From positions 1 to 5,521 of the forward strand of contig JAEKMB010000277.1 in assembly GCA_019508105.1 (NCBI GenBank): a stretch of 5,521 nt of DNA, written 5' to 3'. The stretch is from Alphaproteobacteria bacterium. Its GTDB lineage: Bacteria; Pseudomonadota; Alphaproteobacteria; Micropepsales; Micropepsaceae. Positions 1 through 5,295 of this stretch are shown here, piece after piece. Within the stretch, counting starts at the first letter, position 1. Every line of letters begins with the position of its first letter. The notes beneath the pieces are model-generated. The model saw only the letters and a program-made list of their open reading frames with translations. It did not search any database and was not told the origin of the DNA. The translations under genes and the position numbers were made by a program.

Positions 1-1084
1 TGACAATGTGCTTTATTCCCCCAGCGGGCGCGCCTGCGGCGAGATCACCGACAAGTCGTCGCTGGAATATTCCGCCGCCATGTCGGGCCTGCGCCGCGCC
101 GGCAGCGGTCCCTTGCTGGACGCCAGCGCGCTCAATGCCGCCGATGTCAGCGACCTCGCCCATCCCGTGGTCACGCATTTCTTCACCAGCGGCGCACGGC
201 CGGCGGCGCCCTGGGGCCGCGGCGGCGTGGCGCGCGCGCCGGGCGGCGTGCTCTTGGAAACCAGCGACGGCCGCTACGATCCGGCCGCCGGCGATTTCAG
301 CGAGAGCATCCTCAAGCTGGCGCCCCGCGCGGCGCGGCTGATGGACAGCTTCACCCCGTCCAACTGGATGGACAATCTGATGCACGACCTGTCGGGTTCG
401 GCCTCGCCGGTGGTGTTCAACTTCGCCGGCAAGACCATCGCGGCGGTGTCGCAGAAGGAAGCGGTGCTGCGCCTGCTGGACGCCAACAATCTGGGCGGTG
501 CCAATCACATGACGCCGCTGTTCCAAACGCCCAGGCTGGGCAATGACGAAAAGACCGGCACCGATCCGGGGCGCGGGGTGTGGGGCGCCATCTCCAGCGC
601 CGAAGTGAACGGCAAGCGCTTTGTCTATTTCCCGATGCAGGGCCATCCCTCCAAGGATGCGCCCACCTTCCCCTATACCAACGGCCCCATCCCCAACGGC
701 ACCATCATGGCGTTCCAGGTGGTGAGCGATGGGGGCAAGATTTCCGCCGTACCGGCCTGGACCGGCAACGACATGATCATGCCCGATCCGCCGGTGGTGG
801 CGAACGGCGTGGTCTATGCGCTTTCGACCGGCGGCCAGGCGCTGCAGAACGGCGCCCATCCCGGCGATCCGCGCATGCCCTATGATGTCAGCGCGGTGCT
901 GCGCTCCACCCCGGTCAGCAACATGACGCTCTATGCCTATGACGCGGAGACCGGAAAGCAGCTCTGGTCCAGCGGCAAGGCACTGACCGACTGGGTGCAC
1001 TTCAGCGAACCGGTTGTTGCCCTTGGTAAAGTTTTTGTTGCAACGCATGACGGTCATGTCGTGGCCTTCGGGCTCAAAAAATAG
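1..1084 (+). CDS. PQQ-like beta-propeller repeat protein, 5'-truncated by window edge
   Basis: The reading frame is open from the first bases (codons begin at position 2) to a TAG at 1082-1084, so about 360 C-terminal residues are visible and the true start lies upstream. The GTG at 8 is an internal Val codon, not a start. The C-terminus carries a clear PQQ/quinoprotein propeller blade: AYDAETGKQLW (about 929-967), followed by a PVVALGKVFVATHDGHVVAF strand pattern up to the stop. An earlier blade-like stretch (about 400-500) reads SGSASPVVFNFAGKTIAAVS and then a VLRLLDANNLGG turn. Proteins of this family are usually periplasmic; some are PQQ-dependent dehydrogenases, while others are non-enzymatic propellers such as BamB. 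No catalytic residues or haem motif can be assigned in this part, and the substrate is unknown. No neighbour is obviously connected with it. I am confident of the fold and not of any enzyme activity. Confidence 0.85.
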   Translation, partial: DNVLYSPSGRACGEITDKSSLEYSAAMSGLRRAGSGPLLDASALNAADVSDLAHPVVTHFFTSGARPAAPWGRGGVARAPGGVLLETSDGRYDPAAGDFSESILKLAPRAARLMDSFTPSNWMDNLMHDLSGSASPVVFNFAGKTIAAVSQKEAVLRLLDANNLGGANHMTPLFQTPRLGNDEKTGTDPGRGVWGAISSAEVNGKRFVYFPMQGHPSKDAPTFPYTNGPIPNGTIMAFQVVSDGGKISAVPAWTGNDMIMPDPPVVANGVVYALSTGGQALQNGAHPGDPRMPYDVSAVLRSTPVSNMTLYAYDAETGKQLWSSGKALTDWVHFSEPVVALGKVFVATHDGHVVAFGLKK

Positions 1085-1105
1085 TCACGCACAGCGAATA
1101 AGCAG

Positions 1106-1156
1106 AATAAATTAATATTTTCAAAGGCTTGCGCGGAACGCGGCGCGGGTCTAGTT
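1106..1156 (+). promoter_or_regulatory. Candidate promoter with AT-rich upstream element for the small exported protein
   Basis: TTGCGC (1129-1134) and CTAGTT (1151-1156) are separated by 16 bases. The second hexamer with its next base, CTAGTTC, is close to the Caulobacter housekeeping -10 consensus GCTANAWC. Immediately upstream, about 1106-1125 is AT-rich (AATAAATTAATATTTT) in otherwise GC-rich DNA and could act as an UP element. Initiation near 1163 would give a leader of about 40 bases. This is inferred from pattern and spacing only. Confidence 0.4.
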
Positions 1157-1190
1157 CATTGTCACGTCTTGCAGAGACAAAGACGAGCAC

Positions 1191-1196
1191 AGGAGA
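1191..1196 (+). promoter_or_regulatory. Strong Shine-Dalgarno site for the small exported protein
   Basis: AGGAGA lies 6 bases before the ATG at 1203. It is the best ribosome-binding site in the window and fixes the start of this short gene. An overlapping longer frame that starts upstream has no such site. Confidence 0.8.
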
Positions 1197-1202
1197 ACGC
1201 CC

Positions 1203-1454
1203 ATGAAGAAATTGATCCTCGCCGCGAGCCTCACCTTGTTCGCCGCGCCCGCTTTCGCCGCCGACACCAGCGCCGCCCCGCAGCAGCAGACCGCGATGGC
1301 GACCAACGCGCAGCAGAAGCACAGCTACAACTATTCCAGCGACGAAGGCGTCCGCGGCGCCATCGCCACGCGCAATGCCCGCATGCGTCGCGCCGAGATG
1401 GAGCGCAGCGACAACGCCAAGGCCGCCTGGTCCGGTTCGGCGCATTACTACTAA
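1203..1454 (+). CDS. Small exported protein of unknown function
   Basis: This gene encodes 83 residues and ends at TAA. The N-terminus is a typical Sec signal peptide: Lys2-Lys3, a hydrophobic core LILAASLTLFAA, then an AFA motif, with predicted cleavage between Ala19 and Ala20. The mature part would be about 64 residues: an Ala/Gln-rich start, a charged central segment with many Arg (RNARMRRAEMER), and an aromatic end WSGSAHYY. There are no cysteines, no lipobox and no second membrane segment, so a soluble periplasmic or secreted protein is expected. I recognise no family. That it is a real gene is supported by the strong ribosome-binding site, the signal peptide, the candidate promoter and the perfect terminator 19 bases after the stop codon. 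This layout is that of a single, probably well-expressed transcription unit. The role is unknown; a stress-related or envelope-associated small protein is only a guess. Confidence 0.85.
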   Translation: MKKLILAASLTLFAAPAFAADTSAAPQQQTAMATNAQQKHSYNYSSDEGVRGAIATRNARMRRAEMERSDNAKAAWSGSAHYY

Positions 1455-1473
1455 GATCATCTGATTGAGGACC

Positions 1474-1507
1474 AAGGCCCGCGAGCGACTCGCGGGCCTT
1501 TTTCTTT
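1474..1507 (+). terminator. Intrinsic (Rho-independent) terminator
   Basis: A perfect 12-base-pair stem AAGGCCCGCGAG (1474-1485) / CTCGCGGGCCTT (1489-1500) closes a CGA loop and runs into TTTTTCTTT (1499-1507). The T-rich tail and the position just after the stop at 1454 assign it to the small exported protein. On the minus strand only AA and a single mismatch-prone tail would follow the stem. Confidence 0.93.
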
Positions 1508-1631
1508 GGCCCACCGGAGCCACGGCGCGGGCGGTTGGGTGACAGTCTGTCGGCAGCGGACCGTCATGAAAAATTGTTTCGCTGGATCTTGGCGGCGGGG
1601 CCAGCGGCGACATTCCGTTACAATTTAAAAA

Positions 1632-1763
1632 GGCTTCAACTCTTCACCTGCCGGGCCGGCGGGAGGAAGCTTGGCTTTGGCTTCGTGTCCGTTCGGCGCT
1701 CCACCTTAGGGATACAGCCACACGGACGGCCGGACCGGCTTTAGGTGCCCCCCACGTTGAGCC
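1632..1763. ncRNA. Candidate structured RNA (nested helices), strand uncertain
   Basis: The segment folds end to end through nested pairings. GGCTTCAAC (1632-1640) pairs with GTTGAGCC (1756-1763) with one bulged T. CACCT (1645-1649) pairs with AGGTG (1743-1747). GCCGG (1650-1654) pairs with CCGGC (1735-1739), and CCGGC (1656-1660) with GCCGG (1729-1733). Inside, GTCCGT (1687-1692) pairs with ACGGAC (1722-1727), and a small hairpin GAAGC/GCTTC sits at 1666-1684. For the plus strand, TACAAT (1619-1624) is a -10-like hexamer whose expected start falls at the first stem base, although no good -35 is present. For the minus strand, the closing stem runs directly into TTTTT (1630-1626), as in a terminator, and TAAAAT (1785-1780) is a possible -10. 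Overall shape and size recall 6S-like RNAs, and AGGGATACAGCC (1708-1719) is reminiscent of the 3' part of E. coli 6S RNA, but I cannot confirm a family. Confidence 0.35.
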
Positions 1764-1901
1764 ATCAGTCCGGCCGTTCATTTTATCCCCCACTCCGGCG
1801 AACATTTCACCTGTCCCCAAGAAACGGCGGCAGGTACCTTGCACAGCAAGATAGCGAGTGGTAGGAAGGGTGCAGTGCGACAAAGCTTTACAGCTTGGGC
1901 C

Positions 1902-1944
1902 TTGCCTAGCGGCCCCCGACCGCCATATTTGCGGGGCGGGGCCG
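1902..1944 (+). promoter_or_regulatory. Candidate promoter with overlapping imperfect palindrome upstream of the efflux gene
   Basis: TTGCCT (1902-1907) and CATATT (1924-1929) are 16 bases apart and would start a transcript near 1936, about 80 bases before the ATG. The -10-like hexamer lies in the central loop of an imperfect inverted repeat: CGGCCCC (1910-1916) matches GGGGCCG (1938-1944), and CCGC (1920-1923) matches GCGG (1931-1934). Palindromes over a -10 are typical of repressor operators, and efflux genes are often repressor-controlled, but no regulator gene is visible here. It could equally be a plain GC-rich hairpin. Confidence 0.33.
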
Positions 1945-2014
1945 GTAGCGGGCCTTCAGAGATAAGAATCCATAGTCCGCGGCGGGGCCGCCCCATTTTG
2001 GCAAAGAGAGTTCG

Positions 2015-3460
2015 ATGAAGTCCTTGTTTCGTGGCGCCTTTCTTCGTGGCGTAAGCGCCAGCGTGCTTGCCGCCAGCCTGGCGGCCTGCACCGCCAATCC
2101 CGCCCCGCTGGACCGTCCTGGCGACCTGCCTCCCGGCTTCACCGCGCCCCTGGTCAAGAGCGCCCCGGTCTGGCCGCAGGCCGACTGGTGGTCCCAATAC
2201 GGCGCCCAAGAGCTGGTGCCGCTGCAAGAGACGGCACAGAGGGAAAATCTCGACATCGCCGTGGCCGCGGCCCGCGTGCTGCAGGCTGAAGCCAATGACG
2301 GCATCGCGCTGTCGGCGCTGTTTCCCAGCCTGAACGGCTCCATCGGCGCCACCCGCAGCGGCGGCAACTCCGCCATTCCGCGCGCCCGCAACGCCTTCAC
2401 CGCCGGCCTGACCGCCAGCTATCAGCAGGGCTTCTTCGGCACTCAGTATCTGGACCTGCGCGCCGCCCGCGAAGACCTGCGTGCTTCGCGCTATGCCGCC
2501 GCCGTGACCGGCATCACCACCGCCTCGCAGGTCGCGGACGAGTATTTCTCCATTCTGGCATTCCGCGAGCGCATCGCCATCGCCAATGCCAGTATCGCCG
2601 CCGCCAAGCGCATCCTGGCCATCACCCAGGCCAAGGTGAACAGCGGCGTCTCCTCCAACCTGGACCTGGCCGAAGAGCAGGCCTTGGTGGCACAGCAGGA
2701 AGCCACCCTGCCCGGCCTGATCGAGTCCGAAAAGGAAGCCCGCTATTCGCTGGCGATCCTGCTTGGCCGCGCCCCGGAAGGCTATGACATCAAGGCCCAG
2801 AATCTGGACGGCATCACCCCGCCGCTGGTGCAGCCCGGCATGCCGTCGGAGCTTTTGCTGCGCAATCCCTCCATCGCCCAGGCTGAAGCTGACCTTTATT
2901 CCGCCCATGCCAGTGTGGATGCGGCGCGCAGCCTGTACTTTCCGTCCCTCAGCCTGACCGGCCAGGCCGGCTATGGCCCGGTGTCGCGGCTTTCCAACCT
3001 GTTCAATCCGGCGAGCTTTGCCTTCAGCATCGGCGCTTCCATCATCCAGTCGATCTTCGATGGCGGCCGCATCCATGCCCAGAATGATCTGGCGCTGGCG
3101 CGGCAGCAGGAACTGGTCGCCAGCTATCGCAAGACCGTCTTCCAGGCCTTCAGCGATGTGGAAAGCGCGCTGGGCACGGTCAAGTCGACTACAGACCAGC
3201 TGGCGCTGGTGGAAATCCAGGTGCGGGCCGATGCCGAAGCTTACCGCATCTCCGAACTGCAATATCGCGAAGGCACCATCGACATCGTCTCGCTGCTGAA
3301 CAACCAGCGGCTGCTGTTCGAAGCCCAGCAATCCCTGGTGCAGACCAAGCTGTCGCGCCTGGAAGCCAGTCTGGCGCTCTACAATGCGCTGGGCGGCGGC
3401 TGGGAGCAGAAGGCTTCGGATGAAGCTTATAAGAACCAGCTCGATTGGTGGCCGCTGTAG
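2015..3460 (+). CDS. NodT-family (TolC-like) efflux outer-membrane lipoprotein
   Basis: This is a complete gene of 481 residues, the usual length for the NodT/OMF family. These proteins trimerise into an outer-membrane barrel with a periplasmic alpha-helical tunnel, the exit duct for RND- or MFS-type tripartite pumps. The lipoprotein signal is clear: positively charged N-terminus, hydrophobic stretch, lipobox LAAC with Cys25 as the lipid anchor. Family hallmarks follow in order: DWWSQYG (57-63), FPSLNGS (103-109), the LLLRNPSI motif (280-287) that opens the second OEP repeat, YFPSLSLTG (308-316), IFDGGR (347-352), the long helix REGTIDIVSLLNNQRLLFEA (418-437) and ALYNALGGGW (454-463). Long heptad-like Ala/Leu/Gln helices occupy about 155-250 and 355-450. 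GAGAG lies 4 bases before the ATG, a modest ribosome-binding site; the lipobox at the right distance supports this start. No pump or adaptor gene is adjacent in this window, so its partners and substrate are unknown. Confidence 0.95.
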   Translation: MKSLFRGAFLRGVSASVLAASLAACTANPAPLDRPGDLPPGFTAPLVKSAPVWPQADWWSQYGAQELVPLQETAQRENLDIAVAAARVLQAEANDGIALSALFPSLNGSIGATRSGGNSAIPRARNAFTAGLTASYQQGFFGTQYLDLRAAREDLRASRYAAAVTGITTASQVADEYFSILAFRERIAIANASIAAAKRILAITQAKVNSGVSSNLDLAEEQALVAQQEATLPGLIESEKEARYSLAILLGRAPEGYDIKAQNLDGITPPLVQPGMPSELLLRNPSIAQAEADLYSAHASVDAARSLYFPSLSLTGQAGYGPVSRLSNLFNPASFAFSIGASIIQSIFDGGRIHAQNDLALARQQELVASYRKTVFQAFSDVESALGTVKSTTDQLALVEIQVRADAEAYRISELQYREGTIDIVSLLNNQRLLFEAQQSLVQTKLSRLEASLALYNALGGGWEQKASDEAYKNQLDWWPL

Positions 3461-3557
3461 CGCTGGCCTTTTGCCCGCTGGCGTCGTCACGCCATCGCTC
3501 ATGGACGTTTAGTCCACTTCGCTCGGCGCTCCTAGCCAGCAGCCAAAATGCTGCGCG
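3461..3557. other. Convergent intergenic spacer with two small hairpins
   Basis: The efflux gene and the aldo/keto reductase gene end towards each other here. TGGAC (3502-3506) / GTCCA (3512-3516) can form a hairpin with loop GTTTA, flanked by direct repeats CGCTC (3496-3500 and 3520-3524). GCAGC (3539-3543) / GCTGC (3550-3554) forms a second 5-base-pair hairpin with loop CAAAAT, just beyond the reductase stop. Neither has a run of T on either strand, so they are at best weak or Rho-assisted bidirectional terminators. Confidence 0.3.
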
Positions 3558-4532
3558 CTATTGCAGATTTCCTGCGACCGGCTTGGCCTTGTAGGGCGCG
3601 TCGAGATAGGCGACCTCATCCTCTGTCAGCTTGATCTCCGCCGCGGCGATGGCGTCTTCCAGATGGCTCATCTTGGAGGCGCCGACAATGGGCGCGGTGA
3701 TGCCCTTGGCCAACAGCCAGGCCGTGGCGATCTGGGCATTGTTCTTACCGTGTTTTTTGGCGGTCTCTTCGACCCGGCGCAAGGTCTCCAGGTCGTTATC
3801 GTCGAATGGCATGTCCAGGATATTGTCGCTTTTGGCACGGGCGCTTTGCTTGTCCAGTGCATGGGCATGGGAACGCCCCAAAAAGCCCCGCGCCAGCGGG
3901 CTCCAGGGGATCACGCCCACGCCGGCGTCGCGGCACAAAGGCAGCATGTCCCGCTCTTCCTCCCGGTACACCAGATTGTAGAAATTCTGCATGGAGACGA
4001 ATTTGGTCATCCCCATCTTGTCGGCGGTGGCCAGATATTTGGCGAACTGCCAGGCATGCATGGAGGAGGCGCCGATATAACGCGCCTTGCCCGCCTTCAC
4101 CACATCATGCAGCGCCTCGATGGTTTCTTCCACGGGCGTGCGGTGATCGAAGCGATGGATCTGGTAAAGATCGACATAGTCCATCCCCAGCCGCTTCAGG
4201 GAATCGTCGATGGCATGCAGGATATGCTTGCGCGACAGCCCGCCATGGCGGCCATCCACCGGAAAGAACACCTTGGTCGCCAGCACATAATCCTCGCGCT
4301 TGGCGGCATAGTCCTTTAGCGCCCGGCCCACCACTTCCTCCGAGGCGCCGTTGGAATAGATGTCGGCGGTGTCGAAGAACGTGATCCCGGCTTCCAGGGC
4401 GCGCTTGATGAAGGGCCGGCTGGCCTGTTCCTCCAGCACCCAGTCGCGCCATTTGGGGCTACCATAGGTCATGGTGCCCAGACAGATGCGCGAGACTTTC
4501 AGGCCGGTATTGCCGAGGCGGACTTGTTCCAT
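3558..4532 (-). CDS. Aldo/keto reductase
   Basis: This is a complete 324-residue NAD(P)H-dependent aldo/keto reductase with a cytoplasmic (beta/alpha)8 barrel and no signal peptide; the length is normal for the family. The catalytic tetrad is intact: Asp54 and Tyr59 in FFDTADIYS, Lys87 in LATKV, and His126 in LYQIH. The N-terminus VRLGNTGLKVSRICLGTMTYG-like pattern (4-24) is the standard first strand and supports this ATG. The cofactor-binding segments WSPLARGFLGR (210-220) and IVGASKMSHLEDAI (282-295) are present. The sequence resembles the broad YajO-like/general aldo-keto reductase group, and the substrate cannot be told. The ribosome-binding site is weak (GAG about 11 bases upstream). The gene lies downstream of chrR on the same strand with a 121-base gap, so it may be read through from the sigma/anti-sigma operon or use its own promoter. 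A role in removing reactive carbonyls during oxidative stress fits the context but is inference. Confidence 0.95.
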   Translation of the reverse strand: MEQVRLGNTGLKVSRICLGTMTYGSPKWRDWVLEEQASRPFIKRALEAGITFFDTADIYSNGASEEVVGRALKDYAAKREDYVLATKVFFPVDGRHGGLSRKHILHAIDDSLKRLGMDYVDLYQIHRFDHRTPVEETIEALHDVVKAGKARYIGASSMHAWQFAKYLATADKMGMTKFVSMQNFYNLVYREEERDMLPLCRDAGVGVIPWSPLARGFLGRSHAHALDKQSARAKSDNILDMPFDDNDLETLRRVEETAKKHGKNNAQIATAWLLAKGITAPIVGASKMSHLEDAIAAAEIKLTEDEVAYLDAPYKAKPVAGNLQ

Positions 4533-4560
4533 TGCGGATGCATCTCAAAATGTCCGCGAC

Positions 4561-4589
4561 GTTATAACCTCCCCCGGGGCGTGCGTCAG
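4561..4589 (-). promoter_or_regulatory. Candidate sigma70-type promoter of the aldo/keto reductase
   Basis: On the minus strand, CTGACG (4589-4584) and TATAAC (4566-4561) are separated by exactly 17 bases, giving a start near 4555 and a leader of about 22 bases before the ATG at 4532. The spacing and hexamers fit a housekeeping promoter. Caution is needed because the -35 lies inside the loop of the inverted repeat described at 4567-4609, so the match could be incidental. Confidence 0.38.
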
Positions 4590-4641
4590 CGCGCTTGCAG
4601 GGGGGAGGTGGCCGTAGCTGGCTCTCGAGCCAGCGAAGGCC
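4567..4641. repeat. Intergenic palindromic element (two inverted repeats)
   Basis: Two inverted repeats lie next to each other. ACCTCCCCC (4567-4575) is perfectly complementary to GGGGGAGGT (4601-4609) around a 25-base loop. Then GGCC (4610-4613) / GGCC (4638-4641) and GCTGGCT (4617-4623) / AGCCAGC (4628-4634) form a hairpin with a CTCG loop and a symmetric 3x3 internal loop. The pair fills most of the gap between chrR and the reductase. It resembles dispersed palindromic repeats common between genes in GC-rich alphaproteobacteria, but only one copy is visible here. The second hairpin, just after the chrR stop, could also slow or stop transcription, though it lacks a T tract on the minus strand. 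Confidence 0.55.
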
Positions 4642-4653
4642 GGTGGGGGCGAC

Positions 4654-5295
4654 TTAGAAGCCGAACAGGGGGGCCGCAATCCTTTGCAGCAGGCTGTCGA
4701 ACTTCAGCCGGCCGGTGGTCACCGCCAGGTTGATGCAGTCCTCGCCCGGATCGGCCACCACATTGTGGGACATGCCGTCTTCCATCACCTGCAGGTCGCC
4801 GGGACCGTAATTGCCGGTCAGGTCGGTATAACCACCCTGCAGCACCACGGTATATTCGGCACCGTCATGGCTGTGCGGCCCGCTATCGGCGTCGGGGACG
4901 CCGCGCAGCAGCCGGGCGCGGACCTGGCCCCGCTGGAACAGCGGCGCATAGCTGAGGCGCGGACCCATGCGCCGCCAGCGCACCGTGCTGAGGTCGCCGC
5001 CGAGATAGCTGCGCAGCACCGCGGGCGTGCCATCGCGGCCGGCGGGCCGCTGCGGGCGCTCATAAGGCTTAACGGCGTCCAGACGCGCCAGCACGTTATT
5101 CAGCGCGCCATCCTTCAAGGAAGCGGGCGGCAGTTCCTGCAGCAATGCGCCGCCCAGGCCTTCCAGCTTTGCGGCCTTGGCGCGGCAGGCGGCGCAATAG
5201 CTCATATGGGTGGCCATAACCAGGCTCAGCGCCTCATCGGCGGCACCGCTGGCATAAGCCAGCAGCAGTTCCTCGCCGGGATGATGATGGATCAT
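4654..5295 (-). CDS. chrR: ChrR-type zinc anti-sigma factor with C-terminal cupin domain
   Basis: This complete 213-residue protein is the cytoplasmic inhibitor of the sigma factor encoded just upstream. The N-terminal anti-sigma zinc domain (about 1-80) has His5, His30, Cys34 and Cys37, giving the HxxxCxxC signature with the same spacing as the four zinc ligands of Rhodobacter sphaeroides ChrR. The C-terminal cupin domain (about 95-200) has His141, His143, Glu147 (PHSHDGAEYTVVL) and His177 (MSHNVV), the expected second metal site; Cys187 follows. In Rhodobacter, singlet oxygen or organic peroxide causes release or degradation of ChrR and frees the sigma factor; the same role is inferred here. 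The start ATG overlaps the sigma stop (ATGA, 5295-5292), and GGGAGAG (5307-5301) lies 5 bases upstream, indicating translational coupling. All key ligands are intact, so both domains are probably functional. Confidence 0.96.
   Translation of the reverse strand: MIHHHPGEELLLAYASGAADEALSLVMATHMSYCAACRAKAAKLEGLGGALLQELPPASLKDGALNNVLARLDAVKPYERPQRPAGRDGTPAVLRSYLGGDLSTVRWRRMGPRLSYAPLFQRGQVRARLLRGVPDADSGPHSHDGAEYTVVLQGGYTDLTGNYGPGDLQVMEDGMSHNVVADPGEDCINLAVTTGRLKFDSLLQRIAAPLFGF

Larger units (their letters stand above)
1455..2014. other. Long intergenic region (560 bases) without a convincing protein gene
   Basis: After the terminator at 1474-1507, no frame here combines a ribosome-binding site, a credible start and protein-like composition. 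The short open frames at 1535-1744 (plus, TTG start) and 1644-1883 (minus) look like chance. The region holds a nested inverted-repeat structure at 1632-1763 (candidate RNA), an AGGTACCT palindrome at 1832-1839, and an imperfect palindrome at 1910-1944 over a possible promoter. A leader of about 80 bases then runs to the efflux gene. In 1508-1618 I see nothing that I can name. Confidence 0.7.

Noticed and set aside
1074..1613. A 179-codon minus-strand frame covering the small exported protein and its terminator
   Set aside because: It would run through a perfect intrinsic terminator and opposite a gene with a signal peptide and strong ribosome-binding site; its composition is not protein-like.
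1661..1675. GGGAGGAAGCTTGGC, superficially like the conserved GGAAGGAAGCAGCC core of SRP (4.5S) RNA
   Set aside because: The core tetraloop and the rest of the conserved asymmetric loop are absent, and it does not sit at the tip of a long hairpin.
1535..1744. A 69-codon plus-strand frame in the intergenic gap
   Set aside because: It starts at TTG without a ribosome-binding site, overlaps the structured-RNA candidate and has no recognisable domain or signal peptide.
1778..3502. A 574-codon open frame on the minus strand, antisense to the efflux gene
   Set aside because: Its translation is low-complexity (Gly/Ala/Gln/Arg-rich) with no domain, and it lies exactly opposite a NodT gene with all family motifs. 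Such long antisense frames are common shadows in GC-rich coding DNA.
3561..4319. A 252-codon plus-strand open frame opposite the aldo/keto reductase
   Set aside because: It is a shadow of a gene with an intact catalytic tetrad; its translation is His/Gly-rich and resembles no protein family.
5289..5294. TGATCC on the minus strand at the chrR start, matching the RpoE -35 motif known from Rhodobacter
   Set aside because: It is formed by the chrR start codon overlap and the following codons, with no TAAG-like -10 at a suitable distance. Other TGATCC matches (for example 4382-4387) lie inside the reductase coding region.
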